A stretch of DNA of 45,353 nt from Pantoea wallisii (GCF_002095485.1 NZ_MLFS01000041.1:1-45353), one strand, 5' to 3'; counted from the first letter of the stretch, positions 14,241 to 23,357 are shown. Notes: generated by a model not told the origin, from the letters alone. Numbers and translations are program-made.

Positions 14241-17200
14241 ATGTTGGCTCAGTTCTTTATTCGTCGTCCGGTTTTTGCCTGGGTAATCGCTATCTGCATC
14301 ATGATGTTTGGCATCCTCAGCATTAACAGCCTGCCGGTTGCGCAATATCCGGATGTTGCACCGCCACAGATCAGCATCCAGGCGACCTATACCGGTGCAT
14401 CAGCGGAAACGCTGGAAAGCAGCGTTACCCAGGTCATTGAACAGCAGCTCACCGGACTGGATGGTTTGCTCTATTTCAACGCCACCAGTACCGCGTCGAC
14501 CGGCCAGGTGAAAATCACGGTCACTTTCCAGCAGGGTACCGATCCCGATATTGCTCAGGTACAGGTGCAGAACAAGGTGCAACAGGCAGAGAGCCGCTTG
14601 CCGACCGCCGTGACCACTCAGGGCGTCACCGTGGAGAAAGCGCAGAGCGACTTTCTGCTCATTCTTGCGGTGTACGATAAAACTAATAAAAGCAGCTCAT
14701 CTGATGTTGCCGACTATATGGTCAGTAACATGGAAGATACTCTCGGGCGAGTGCCGGGTGTAGGAAGTGTGCAGGTGTTCGGTGCTGAATATGCAATGCG
14801 TATCTGGCTTGACCCCAGCAAACTGGCTTCCTACTCCCTGATGCCATCCGATGTCACGGCCGCGCTTGAGAGCCAGAACACGCAGGTCTCATCCGGGCAG
14901 TTGGGCGCGCAACCTGCGAGCAAAGAGCAACAATTAGTGGCAACGGTACGTTCCCGCTCTCGTCTGCAAACGCCTGAGCAATTCCGCAACATTGTGCTGA
15001 AAAGCCAGACTGATGGTTCCGTGGTGCGGCTGAGTGATGTCGCCCGCGTTGAAATGGGAAATGAAGATTACAGTGCCAATGTGCTGGCGAATGGCCATCC
15101 GGCATCAGGCATGGCAATACAACTGGCTTCGGGTGCCAACGCGCTTTCAACCGCGGAACAGGTGAAATCCACCATCAATGAATTCCGTAGCAGCATGCCT
15201 GCGGGCTATGAAATTGCTTATCCGCTCGACAGCACGGATTTCGTGAAAATCTCTATTGAAGAGGTGGTAAAGACGCTAATCGAAGCGGTGATTTTAGTTG
15301 TCATTGTGATGTTCATATTTCTGCAGAACATCCGGACCACGCTTATCCCGACGATTGCTGTTCCCGTGGTATTACTGGGCACCTTTGGCGTGCTGTCGCT
15401 CTTCGGCTACTCGATCAACACCCTCACCATGTTTGGCATGGTGCTCGCCATTGGCTTATTAGTAGATGATGCAATAGTCGTGGTTGAAAACGTGGAACGT
15501 GTGATGCGGGAGGAGGGGCTTCCGCCACGTGAGGCGACGGAAAAATCCATGAAAGAGATTACCGGTGCGCTGATCGGTATAGCGCTGGTGCTCTCTGCCG
15601 TATTCCTGCCAATGACATTCTTCAGCGGTTCGACGGGAGTGATCTACCGTCAGTTCTCCATCACCATTGTTTCGTCTATGGTGCTATCGGTGATTGTGGC
15701 GCTGACGCTCACGCCGGCACTTTGTGCCACCTTACTCAAATCACATCATCATGAAAGTGGCGGTAAAGGCTTCTTCGGCTGGTTTAACCGCAGCTATGAA
15801 AAAGTTCAGGCGCGCTATCAAAACGGCGTCGGTCATGTGGTACAGGGCTCCGTACGTTATTTGCTGCTGTACGGCGTGCTGCTGATCGGCTGTGCCGTGC
15901 TTTATATGCGCCTGCCAACCGGCTTCCTGCCAACCGAAGACCAGGGTTACATCATGGTGCAGTACCAGCTGGCGCCGGGGGCCACCGAGAATCGTACCAG
16001 TGAAGTACGTCGCCAGGTACAGCAGTACTTTGCCACCCGTGAGAAAGCTAACGTTAACGTCAGCATGCTGGTAAACGGCTTTAGCTTTGCGGGTAGCGGT
16101 CAGAACGCCGGTATTGGCTTTATCTCGCTGAAGAACTGGAGTGAACGTAAAGGCAGTGAGAACAGCGCCGATGCGATTGCTGGCCGCGCGATGGCGGCAT
16201 TGTCGGGTATCCGTGATGCGCAGATTTTTGTGCTGTCGCCACCGTCGGTGTCCGGGCTTGGTCAGTCCAATGGTTTCACCTTTGAACTTCAGGCGCGCGG
16301 AGCCACCGATCGTGACCAACTGCTGAAAATGCGTAATCAACTGCTCGCAGCCGCGAATCAGGACCCGGCACTGAGTGCCGTTCGTGCCAACTCCCTGCCG
16401 GATCTGCCGCAGCTGGATGTCAATATTGATGACGCCAAAGCGCAGTCGCTGGGCCTGACCATCAGTGACATTAACGACACGCTGAGCGCAGCCATTGGCG
16501 GTAGTTACGTCAATGACTTCACCGATCGCGGTCGCGTCAAAAAGGTCTACATGCAGGGCGATCAACAGTTCCGCAGTAAGCCAGAAGACATTGACCAGTG
16601 GTATGTACGTGGAACCGATAGCAGCAGTAACACCACGATGGTGCCGTTCTCATCGTTTGCATCGTCGAAGTGGGCGTATGGCCCGGATGTGCTGTCGCGT
16701 TATAACGGCCTGGCATCCTACGAGATTCAAGGCTCGGCTACATCGGGTAAGAGTTCCGGAGATGCTATCACTGCGATGGAAAAACTGGCGACGAAATTGC
16801 CTGCCGGCACGACATTCGCCTGGAGCGGACTCTCGTATCAGGAAAAACTCGCGGGCAACCAGGCGATATCGCTCTATGCGTTCTCACTGATTGTGGTGTT
16901 TCTGTGCCTTGCCGCTCTGTATGAGAGCTGGTCAGTGCCGTTCTCCGTCATGACGGTGGTGCCGTTAGGGGTGATTGGTTCGCTGCTGGCGATCACGCTG
17001 CGAGGTTTAGAAAATGATGTTTACTTCCAGGTAGCGCTGCTCACCATCATCGGACTGTCGGCGAAGAACGCCATTTTAATTGTGGAGTTTGCTGAAGAGC
17101 ACTATCGCAAGGGGGAGAACCTTGTTAAAGCGGCGGTTCATGCGGCCACTCTGCGTTTACGTCCTATCATCATGACCTCGCTGGCGTTTACCGCTGGGGT

Positions 17201-17402
17201 GCTGCCACTGGCGATCTCCACCGGCGCAGGGGCCAACAGCCGTATCGCCATCGGCACCGGTATTATTGGCGGGACCTTAACCGCAACCTTGCTGGCTATC
17301 TTCTTTGTACCGCTGTTCTTTGTGCTGGTCCGTCGCGTCTTCCCGGCGATTCCGCGGGATGATGCACAGTCAACCCAATCAACTGTGAAGGCGGAGGAGT
17401 AA
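14241..17402 (+). CDS. RND efflux permease (AcrB/MexB type, HAE1)
   Basis: A 1053-residue proton-driven multidrug pump, full length for the HAE1 family. It opens with the canonical MLAQFFIRRPVFAWVIAI and has twelve predicted helices. The proton-relay residues fall at D409 and D410 (GLLVDDAIVVVENVER) and K942 (GLSAKNAILIVEF). The two large periplasmic loops lie between helices 1-2 and 7-8. It should form a trimer that collects drugs from periplasm and membrane. It sits between adaptor and outer-membrane genes, and the last base of its stop codon is the first base of the next start. Confidence 0.96.
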   Translation: MLAQFFIRRPVFAWVIAICIMMFGILSINSLPVAQYPDVAPPQISIQATYTGASAETLESSVTQVIEQQLTGLDGLLYFNATSTASTGQVKITVTFQQGTDPDIAQVQVQNKVQQAESRLPTAVTTQGVTVEKAQSDFLLILAVYDKTNKSSSSDVADYMVSNMEDTLGRVPGVGSVQVFGAEYAMRIWLDPSKLASYSLMPSDVTAALESQNTQVSSGQLGAQPASKEQQLVATVRSRSRLQTPEQFRNIVLKSQTDGSVVRLSDVARVEMGNEDYSANVLANGHPASGMAIQLASGANALSTAEQVKSTINEFRSSMPAGYEIAYPLDSTDFVKISIEEVVKTLIEAVILVVIVMFIFLQNIRTTLIPTIAVPVVLLGTFGVLSLFGYSINTLTMFGMVLAIGLLVDDAIVVVENVERVMREEGLPPREATEKSMKEITGALIGIALVLSAVFLPMTFFSGSTGVIYRQFSITIVSSMVLSVIVALTLTPALCATLLKSHHHESGGKGFFGWFNRSYEKVQARYQNGVGHVVQGSVRYLLLYGVLLIGCAVLYMRLPTGFLPTEDQGYIMVQYQLAPGATENRTSEVRRQVQQYFATREKANVNVSMLVNGFSFAGSGQNAGIGFISLKNWSERKGSENSADAIAGRAMAALSGIRDAQIFVLSPPSVSGLGQSNGFTFELQARGATDRDQLLKMRNQLLAAANQDPALSAVRANSLPDLPQLDVNIDDAKAQSLGLTISDINDTLSAAIGGSYVNDFTDRGRVKKVYMQGDQQFRSKPEDIDQWYVRGTDSSSNTTMVPFSSFASSKWAYGPDVLSRYNGLASYEIQGSATSGKSSGDAITAMEKLATKLPAGTTFAWSGLSYQEKLAGNQAISLYAFSLIVVFLCLAALYESWSVPFSVMTVVPLGVIGSLLAITLRGLENDVYFQVALLTIIGLSAKNAILIVEFAEEHYRKGENLVKAAVHAATLRLRPIIMTSLAFTAGVLPLAISTGAGANSRIAIGTGIIGGTLTATLLAIFFVPLFFVLVRRVFPAIPRDDAQSTQSTVKAEE

Positions 17403-18820
17403 TGGCCATGTCTGCAAAACTTTTAGCGGTGTTTTTACCCTGTTTCCTGACGGGATGCGTTTCGCTGGATCCGCATTACGAGCGTCCCAGAGGAGCCGTC
17501 CTTGCTGATGATGCCCGGCACAACGAACAAGAGAAAGCGGCTAACTACCGTGATATCAGCTGGCAGGATTATGTGCTGAATACTCAACTCCGCCAGGTTG
17601 TCGCGATGGCGTTGAATAGCAGCCGTGACTTGCGCGAAGCGGTAGCGAGTGTGAAATCGGCGCATGCGCAGTATGGTGAGCAGCGTGCCGATCTCTTCCC
17701 GACACTCAGCGCTGGCATAAGCGGGACTCGCTCACGCGCACTGACAGGAGAGGGCAATCAAACCGCCCTGACTAATACCTACTCAGCGGAAGGGAGCGTC
17801 AGTTCATTCGAGCTGGATCTGTTTGGTAAAAACCAGAGCCTGTCGCGTCAGCAGTATGAAACCTATCTGGGCACGCTGGAGGGCGCACGCAGTACGCGCC
17901 TGACGGTGCTGTATAGTACCGTGGATTACTGGCTACAGTTAGCAGCCGACCGCAGCAATCTGGCGATTGCGAAGGAGACGGCAGAGAGTGCGCGCCAGTC
18001 ACTGGACGTAACGCGAAAACGTCTGCAAAACGGTGTCGATTCGATGGTTGATGTGGCTTCAGCAGAAACCACCTATCAGTCTGCACAGGCGGATGTGGCC
18101 AGCTACACCACCAGCGTGGCGCAGGATAAGAACGCGCTGGACCTGGTAGTGGGTAACAGCGTGCCGGATAATCTGCTGCCGCAGGGCATTGAGGCAATTG
18201 GTCATGCATTGCGTGAAGTGCCGGCTGGCGTTTCTTCGGACGCTCTGAATAATCGTCCCGATGTGTTGCAGGCCGAGCATAATCTGAAAGCAGCAAATGC
18301 CAGCATCGGTGCGGCGCGTGCCAATTTCTTCCCGAGTATTTCACTGACCGCCAGTGGTGGCGTCGGCAGTGCCGATCTTTCGTCGTTGTTCAAAAACGGC
18401 GCGGGCATTTGGTCGTTTGCACCGAGTATTTCACTGCCGATATTTAAAGGTGGATACAATGTTTCCTTGCTGAATTACACCAAAGCGCAGAAGGAGTATT
18501 ACGTAGCGGTATATGAAAAATCGGTGCAAACCGCTTTTCAGGAGGTGGCTGATGCACTGGCTCGCCGTGGCACTATCAACGAACAACTGACCAGCCAGCG
18601 TAACAACGTTGCTGCCTCGCAAACTTACTATCACCTTGCGGACCTGCGTTATCAGAGTGGGGTAGATACTTATCTGAATGCGTTAACCGCGCAGCGTACG
18701 CTCTATACCGCGCGGACCAGCCTGGTCAGCGTTGAACAGGCGTACTATCAGAACCTCAACACCTTCTACAAGGTAATGGGCGGCGGCACGGCGCGGGAGG
18801 AGTCAAAGCTGAAACTGTAG
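17402..18820 (+). CDS. RND efflux outer-membrane channel lipoprotein (OprM/NodT type)
   Basis: A 472-residue TolC-like channel. The signal sequence has a good lipobox LTGC with C19 as the lipidation site, as in OprM/NodT members. Two OEP repeats follow, at about residues 60-255 and 280-465. The second carries the typical NNRPDVLQAEHNLKAANASIGAARANFFPSI region split over residues 283-313. The start codon overlaps the pump stop by one base behind GGAGGAG; another ATG two codons later is possible. Having its own channel gene makes this a self-contained pump, independent of chromosomal TolC. Confidence 0.94.
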   Translation: MAMSAKLLAVFLPCFLTGCVSLDPHYERPRGAVLADDARHNEQEKAANYRDISWQDYVLNTQLRQVVAMALNSSRDLREAVASVKSAHAQYGEQRADLFPTLSAGISGTRSRALTGEGNQTALTNTYSAEGSVSSFELDLFGKNQSLSRQQYETYLGTLEGARSTRLTVLYSTVDYWLQLAADRSNLAIAKETAESARQSLDVTRKRLQNGVDSMVDVASAETTYQSAQADVASYTTSVAQDKNALDLVVGNSVPDNLLPQGIEAIGHALREVPAGVSSDALNNRPDVLQAEHNLKAANASIGAARANFFPSISLTASGGVGSADLSSLFKNGAGIWSFAPSISLPIFKGGYNVSLLNYTKAQKEYYVAVYEKSVQTAFQEVADALARRGTINEQLTSQRNNVAASQTYYHLADLRYQSGVDTYLNALTAQRTLYTARTSLVSVEQAYYQNLNTFYKVMGGGTAREESKLKL

Positions 18821-18855
18821 GTTCATTGGGCGCACGCTGGCGCACATGAGTGAGC

Positions 18856-18888
18856 ACCCTACAAAATTACGTCATATCTTTGTAGGGT
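18856..18888 (+). terminator. Hairpin after the efflux operon
   Basis: ACCCTACAAA (18856-18865) and TTTGTAGGGT (18879-18888) are perfect ten-base inverted arms around 13 bases, 36 bases after the channel stop. No T-run follows, so it could be a Rho-assisted 3' end or an operator-like site for the TetR gene beyond. Confidence 0.45.
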
Positions 18889-19061
18889 TGCCATTCATGG
18901 AGCTTGTATCAGACGCGAATAAAAATGCGCCATAGTTGCGGTCAAGAGCCTATCCTGTGGCAGGATTTATTATCGGGGTTCCATCGAACTGTTGCCTCGC
19001 GTACCATGTACCAAAATTAAATAAATAGCGTTATATCGCAGTCTGTTTTCAGGAGATATCT

Positions 19062-19643
19062 TTGAGCAAACCAGATAATTTAACTTTCTTACAACAGCGT
19101 CAGCAGTTAATCATTTCGGCAGCGAAAAACTGTTTTAGTCGTTCCGGTTTTCATGGCACGAGCATGGCCGATATTAGCCGTGAATCGGGTTTAGGGGCGG
19201 GCCAGATATATCGCTATTTCTGTAGTAAAGAGTTGCTTGTCAATGAAACGATAAAAAGTATCGCAGTGAGTTGGCGTGTATTTTTAGCGACCAATTTGCC
19301 ACAACAAACCACGACTAAAGATATTATTGATGCGGAATCTTCATTTTGGCAGGATTGGCCGTTTCAGGATCGGTGTTTATTGCTTGAAATGTATTCGGAG
19401 GCGTCTCGTGATGCATCGGTCCGGGAAATGCTGGCACATCAGGAGCAACTATTGGTTGCGGAGCTAGACAAGCAATTTGCACAGAAAAGTCCCGGGGCGA
19501 GTCCGCAAACGCGCACTAACCGCATTCAATTTTTGCTGATGCTGGTGGATGGCGTGGCCTGTCGTGCATTTGGTGAGAAAAAGGTGGACCAGCAAGAACT
19601 GAAGCGCATTGACGGTATTCTTAGCCGCCATCTGTTGCAGTGA
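19062..19643 (+). CDS. TetR/AcrR-family regulator (efflux-associated)
   Basis: A 193-residue TetR-type repressor with the helix-turn-helix at about 30-55 (TSMADISRESGLGAGQIYRYFCSKELLVNETI). The C-terminal ligand domain is helical and unassigned. It starts with TTG at 19062, seven bases after AGGAG; no in-frame ATG fits as well. It follows the efflux operon on the same strand and is a likely regulator of it. Its 3' end meets that of a second TetR gene with only one base between the stops. Confidence 0.87.
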   Translation: MSKPDNLTFLQQRQQLIISAAKNCFSRSGFHGTSMADISRESGLGAGQIYRYFCSKELLVNETIKSIAVSWRVFLATNLPQQTTTKDIIDAESSFWQDWPFQDRCLLLEMYSEASRDASVREMLAHQEQLLVAELDKQFAQKSPGASPQTRTNRIQFLLMLVDGVACRAFGEKKVDQQELKRIDGILSRHLLQ

Positions 19644-19644
19644 T

Positions 19645-20208
19645 TTACGTGGTGGCGTGCAGATTGACGTCATGCGTAACCGTATCAAAAAATGACATAA
19701 AGCTGATGGGTACGTCGCGTTGCTTCATACAGCGACGAATGATCATCCCATCTATCACCAATGACATTACATACAAACGGGTTTGAATCACATTAGCCTC
19801 CAATGCCGGATTAAATCCCTGTTGCTGCAGAATAAAATTATTTTTCAAAGTCTGCCAGGCATCATGCATAATCTGCTGAATCCGTTCATTGCGCGTGGCT
19901 TCTGACGATATCTCTATCAGCAGTACAATGCTTTTCTCGACATCCGGGGGCACAATATCTTGTGCGGAATGGATGATTCCGCCCGCATGGGCGATCTTTG
20001 CGAAATCGGCATTCAGTAAAGCGATCATGCGCTGCACCACATTTTTAACCAGCGCTTCAATAATTGCCTCTTTATTTTTATAATACTTATAGATCAAACC
20101 AATGCTGACATCTGCCTGGCTGGCAATATTCTGGATTGTCGTTTGATGGAAACCCTTCTGCCGCATACATTGCTCGGCTGCATCGAGAATTTGATCGCTA
20201 CGATTCAT
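19645..20208 (-). CDS. TetR/AcrR-family regulator
   Basis: A 187-residue TetR-type repressor. The helix-turn-helix spans about residues 25-50 (TTIQNIASQADVSIGLIYKYYKNKEAIIEALV). I chose the ATG at 20208 because GGAG lies six bases upstream; a TTG five codons further up is the alternative. It is convergent with the other TetR gene, and the pair may respond to different ligands of the same pump. The AT-rich upstream region has TACTAT and ATAGTA arms 18 bases apart (20239-20268), a weak operator candidate. Confidence 0.87.
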   Translation of the reverse strand: MNRSDQILDAAEQCMRQKGFHQTTIQNIASQADVSIGLIYKYYKNKEAIIEALVKNVVQRMIALLNADFAKIAHAGGIIHSAQDIVPPDVEKSIVLLIEISSEATRNERIQQIMHDAWQTLKNNFILQQQGFNPALEANVIQTRLYVMSLVIDGMIIRRCMKQRDVPISFMSFFDTVTHDVNLHATT

Positions 20209-20563
20209 AATAACTCCGGACAAATGAAAGGAACATTTTACTATTTATTGATATATATAACCATAGTATTTTAAAGGGTGAATTTAATGAGAGGCGAATC
20301 AGGAGTGTGTACAGGGTAGGGGTATATGATTATTCAGTAACGGTATACAGACGTTTTATCTTTGCCAACTAAAAATCCCCACGACATTAAACATAACATC
20401 TCTATCCTGACCATTTATCGATAATCCGGTTCGTTAATCTTCGACGGGCGTGCCGTCCTTGTCGGCGGCTTCCCATAAGGCTTTCAGGCTACTTGCCTGC
20501 TTCCTCTTCCTGGAGCTGTCGGGATTCGCGCTCATCAGAAAATGCCCGATGAGTATAACTATA
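20209..20563. other. Long intergenic stretch upstream of the YhcN-like gene
   Basis: The left third is very AT-rich and is the promoter side of the TetR gene. The remainder contains a possible 33-codon minus-strand frame (20434-20535) and the start of a 20-base palindrome (20549). I see no repeat or mobile-element end. Some of it may be residue of a lost gene. Confidence 0.5.
20434..20535 (-). CDS. Possible small protein or gene remnant
   Basis: An ATG at 20535 opens a 33-residue frame, MSANPDSSRKRKQASSLKA then LWEAADKDGTPVED. An in-frame ATG at 20568 would give 44 residues. The composition is basic then acidic and unlike random AT-rich spacer. There is no clear ribosome site and I do not recognise it. 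It could be a real small protein or the tail of a decayed gene. Confidence 0.25.
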   Translation of the reverse strand: MSANPDSSRKRKQASSLKALWEAADKDGTPVED

Positions 20564-20568
20564 CTCAT
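20549..20568. promoter_or_regulatory. 20-base perfect palindrome upstream of the YhcN-like gene
   Basis: ATGAGTATA (20549-20557) and TATACTCAT (20560-20568) are exact inverted arms with a two-base spacer, the geometry of TetR or MarR operators. It overlaps the left edge of the cyn-like promoter copy by five bases and is absent from the cynT copy. The binding protein is not known. Confidence 0.55.
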
Positions 20569-20639
20569 AACATTATCTGATTCACTTGATAATAATTGAG
20601 ACTTTTACCTTATGGCATGGGTTAGTTAATCTCTGTTCC
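20564..20639 (+). promoter_or_regulatory. Copy of the cynT promoter region before the YhcN-like gene
   Basis: This 76-base block aligns without gaps to 21956-22031 upstream of cynT; by hand count about 62 positions agree. The 18-base core TGAGACTTTTACCTTATG is identical. A candidate -35 TTTACC (20604-20609) is followed after 17 bases by TAATCT (20627-20632), at the same offsets as in the cynT copy. CynR control of the YhcN-like gene is the natural inference. Confidence 0.7.
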
Positions 20640-20685
20640 ATCGAAAGCAGACATGTATCAACTACCCAAACTAAGGATTAAGACC

Positions 20686-20901
20686 ATGAAAACTATCAAA
20701 GTTATGTCAATCGCCGCCGTTGCCGCTCTTTCACTGATCTCAGCATCAGGCTTCGCGCAAACTGTTACTGCGACAGGCTCCACACTGGACGGTGCTGAAG
20801 CTAAAATTGCTGCGCAGGCGCAGCAGCAGGGCGCCCGGTACACCATCACCGAGGCCAGCACCAGTAACATCATCCATATGACCGCAGAGCTACACAAATA
20901 A
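20686..20901 (+). CDS. YhcN/BhsA-family (DUF1471) periplasmic stress protein
   Basis: A 71-residue small exported protein. The signal peptide ends near SGFA at residues 20-23. The mature domain follows the DUF1471 pattern of YhcN, BhsA and McbA: a strand (TVTATGSTLDGAEAKIAAQAQQQG, 25-48) and the YTITEAS then IIHMTAELHK ending. E. coli relatives are induced by acid, peroxide, copper or biofilm conditions. The ATG at 20686 has AAGGA upstream. Its promoter region is a close copy of that of cynT, and a good terminator follows, so it is a single-gene unit. Confidence 0.88.
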   Translation: MKTIKVMSIAAVAALSLISASGFAQTVTATGSTLDGAEAKIAAQAQQQGARYTITEASTSNIIHMTAELHK

Positions 20902-20930
20902 GGGATGGTCGCAAAGGGAAGTGCCGGAAG

Positions 20931-20955
20931 AGGCTACCTGTCGGGTGGCCTTTTT
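20931..20955 (+). terminator. Rho-independent terminator of the YhcN-like gene
   Basis: AGGCTACC (20931-20938) pairs with GGTGGCCT (20944-20951), including one G-U pair, and is followed by TTTT. It lies 30 bases after the stop. Confidence 0.85.
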
Positions 20956-21057
20956 CGCATCTGAATTTTATTGCACAACAGATCAGGTACTGACTTTTTC
21001 GACACGGCAGCCGGCATCCCTGAACCGCTCTGCCTCCGTCTTATTGAGTGATAACGT

Positions 21058-21948
21058 TTATTCTACACTCAGCTGAGCGGATACTTCTGCGGCCATCTCA
21101 GTAAACGCCCGGGCGGCAAAGCTCTGGTATGCATCTCTGCGCTGCATAAGCACTGCGGTGCGCGTCAGGCGCTCAGGTTTAAGCGCGATCGCGACCAGAT
21201 CAGCCTGAGCAAGGGCGGTCTTTGCGGGTAGCAGCGTGGATAAAAGTGTCCTGCGGACAATTTCTATTACCGCACCGAGCGCGTTAGCCTCCATCATTAC
21301 CTTTGGATGTATGCCGTGTTTACGGCAGTAGCCGTCAATCTGTTCGCGGGTCGCGAACTCTTTACTGAGCAGGACGAGAGCCTCTGTGCTGAGTGCCTGT
21401 AAACCGACCGATTCAGACTTTGCCAGTGGATGCCGGGTGCTGACCACCAGGGCAAGGGTCTCATCCAGCAAGGTGATTGCGTCAATATCCGGACTGTTCA
21501 CCTCACCGAACGCGATCCCCACATCCAGATCTCCCGCAAGGAGCATCTCCTCGATGCGCTCCTGTGAAATTTCCCGCACGTTAATCATTATTCCCGGATA
21601 ACGTAAGTGAAATGCCTCAATGAGCGGCCCGACCAGATAGGTGGTGAAGGTCGGCGTCACGGCTAAGCGCAGTGATCCCCGGCTCAAATCGCTCACGTCA
21701 TGAATAGCGCGGGTGGCTTCCCTCAGCTCCTGAGACGCCCGGCGCACATACTGCAGATAAGCCTCTCCGGCATCGGTCAGGCGTGTTGTACGTCCCGTAC
21801 GGTCAAACAACTGCGTACCCAGTTCCTCTTCCAGCTGCTTAACGAGCTGCGAAAGGGCTGGCTGAGAGACGTGCAAAGCGGCGGCAGCTTTCGTGAAGCT
21901 GAGGTGTTCTGCAACAGCCTGAAAGTACCGTATGTGACGGGCGAGCAT
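21058..21948 (-). CDS. cynR: CynR, LysR-family activator of the cyanate operon
   Basis: A 296-residue LysR protein strongly resembling E. coli CynR along its whole length. Shared blocks include [26 protein letters not shown], the RGSLR.AVTPTFT.Y segment and [11 protein letters not shown]. It binds the cynR-cynT gap, responds to cyanate and activates cynTS while repressing itself in E. coli. Here it is divergent from cynT and convergent with the YhcN-like gene, so it is flanked on both sides by the conserved cyn promoter sequence. Confidence 0.95.
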   Translation of the reverse strand: MLARHIRYFQAVAEHLSFTKAAAALHVSQPALSQLVKQLEEELGTQLFDRTGRTTRLTDAGEAYLQYVRRASQELREATRAIHDVSDLSRGSLRLAVTPTFTTYLVGPLIEAFHLRYPGIMINVREISQERIEEMLLAGDLDVGIAFGEVNSPDIDAITLLDETLALVVSTRHPLAKSESVGLQALSTEALVLLSKEFATREQIDGYCRKHGIHPKVMMEANALGAVIEIVRRTLLSTLLPAKTALAQADLVAIALKPERLTRTAVLMQRRDAYQSFAARAFTEMAAEVSAQLSVE

Positions 21949-21955
21949 GGCTTAC

Positions 21956-22031
21956 CTCATAAGATTACCTGATTTAATTCATAATAAATGAGACTTTTAC
22001 CTTATGTCACGCGCTGTTTATTCTCTGTTAC
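21956..22031 (+). promoter_or_regulatory. cynT promoter and CynR control region
   Basis: A candidate promoter is TTTACC (21996-22001), 17 bases, then TATTCT (22019-22024), which would give a leader of about 27 bases. The left conserved block (CTCATAAGATTACCTGATT) is centred roughly 60-65 bases before the expected start point, where a LysR recognition site normally lies. Conservation with 20564-20639 marks the functional bases. Confidence 0.7.
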
Positions 22032-22057
22032 ACACAAACGACATTGAGACGTCAACC

Positions 22058-22717
22058 ATGAAAGAGATTATTGAAGGGTTTCTGAAATTCCAGAAGAACG
22101 CTTTTCCTGAGCGCGTAAAGCTGTTCAGGAACCTGGCGAACCAGCAGAGCCCGAGAGCGTTATTCATCTCCTGCTCCGACAGCCGACTGGTGCCTGAGCT
22201 GGTCACCCAGCGCGAGCCTGGCGATCTGTTTGTCATCCGTAATGCCGGCAACATTGTGCCGTCTTATGGTCCGGAACCAGGCGGCGTGTCGGCATCAGTT
22301 GAATATGCGGTTGCCGCGCTTAAGGTCAACGACATCGTGATCTGCGGGCACTCTGACTGCGGCGCCATGACCGCCGTTGCCACCTGTAAATGCCTGGACC
22401 ATATGCCGGCCGTGTCCAGCTGGCTGAAATATGCCGACTCCGCGCGGGTGGTAAATGAGGCCCGCCAGCATGCCGATCAGCCGGCCAGAGTTGCGGCTAT
22501 GGTACGCGAAAACGTTATCGCGCAGCTGGCTAATATCCAGACGCATCCGTCGGTTCGCCTGGCGCTGGAAGAGGGCCGTGTAACCCTGCATGGCTGGATT
22601 TACGACATTGAGAGCGGGCGTATCGACGCCTTTGACGGCCGCACCGGTGCCTTTGTGTCCCTGGCAGACAATCCGGAAGTAAGCGCAGTTTCCACACAAG
22701 CCAGGCACGTTGCCTGA
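22058..22717 (+). CDS. cynT: CynT, beta-class carbonic anhydrase
   Basis: A 219-residue beta-carbonic anhydrase. Zinc ligands are expected at C39, H98 and C101 (ISCSDSR and [10 protein letters not shown]), with D41 in the active site. It interconverts CO2 and bicarbonate, retaining the bicarbonate that cyanase needs. It follows E. coli CynT almost residue for residue in the core ([20 protein letters not shown]). The frame is open up to 22004, but that ATG lies inside the conserved promoter core. The ATG at 22058 matches the E. coli start MKEII.GFLKFQ. Confidence 0.96.
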   Translation: MKEIIEGFLKFQKNAFPERVKLFRNLANQQSPRALFISCSDSRLVPELVTQREPGDLFVIRNAGNIVPSYGPEPGGVSASVEYAVAALKVNDIVICGHSDCGAMTAVATCKCLDHMPAVSSWLKYADSARVVNEARQHADQPARVAAMVRENVIAQLANIQTHPSVRLALEEGRVTLHGWIYDIESGRIDAFDGRTGAFVSLADNPEVSAVSTQARHVA

Positions 22718-22746
22718 ACCCCGTACGTATTTAAGGAGAAGAGACC

Positions 22747-23217
22747 ATGATCCAGACTCAAGTAACCCAGACCGCACGTCATGCACTGACCGAGACCATC
22801 ATTCTGGCAAAGGCCCGCAAAGATCTCTCCTTTGCTGAAATCGTTGACGGAACGGGCCTGTCCGAAGCTTTCGTGACGGCAGCCCTGCTTGGCCAGCATC
22901 CGCTGCCCGCCAGCGCGGCGGAAGTCGTGGGTAAAAAGCTCGACCTGAATGCCGATGAGGTGGCGCTGCTGCAGTCGATCCCGGTTCGCGGGAGCTTTGC
23001 AGAGGGCATACCGACTGACCCGACCATCTATCGTTTTTACGAGATGATGTCAGTCTATGGCCCCACTCTTAAAGCGCTGGTTCACGAGAAGTTCGGCGAC
23101 GGCATCATCAGCGCCATTAACTTCAAGCTGGACATTAAGAAAGTTGAAGATCCGGAAGGCGGTCACCGTGCCGTGATCACCCTGGACGGCAAATATCTGC
23201 CCACCAGGCCTTTCTGA
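22747..23217 (+). CDS. cynS: CynS, cyanase
   Basis: A 156-residue cyanate hydratase, exactly the E. coli length. The N-terminal helical domain covers residues 1-76. The catalytic triad of the family falls at R96 and E99 (TIYRFYEM) and S122 (GIISAINF). It converts cyanate plus bicarbonate to ammonia and carbon dioxide through carbamate, as a decamer in the cytoplasm. AAGGAG lies upstream and the gene is 29 bases after cynT, in one operon. The cynX transporter gene that follows in E. coli is missing. Confidence 0.97.
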   Translation: MIQTQVTQTARHALTETIILAKARKDLSFAEIVDGTGLSEAFVTAALLGQHPLPASAAEVVGKKLDLNADEVALLQSIPVRGSFAEGIPTDPTIYRFYEMMSVYGPTLKALVHEKFGDGIISAINFKLDIKKVEDPEGGHRAVITLDGKYLPTRPF

Positions 23218-23320
23218 CTTTACGTTGATTCGGCCCGGCGCCTGCATGGTGGCCGGGCTGCCTCTGCGCTTATCTCCGCCGTGCCTTGCGATGAATATGA
23301 GGACGGATGTCAATCAGGTG

Positions 23321-23344
23321 GCCAGCCAGCCAGCCAGCCAGCCA
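23321..23344. repeat. Tetranucleotide microsatellite (GCCA)6
   Basis: Six perfect tandem copies of GCCA lie between cynS and the convergent AraC gene, a few bases beyond the latter's stop codon (23358). Such tracts can change copy number by strand slippage. Being outside both reading frames, an effect would be on 3' ends only. Confidence 0.9.
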
Positions 23345-23357
23345 CGGTCACGTCAGT

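Noticed and set aside
22004..22057. Longer CynT starting at 22004
   Set aside because: That ATG is inside the block conserved with the YhcN-like promoter, before the predicted transcription start, and E. coli CynT begins at the equivalent of 22058.
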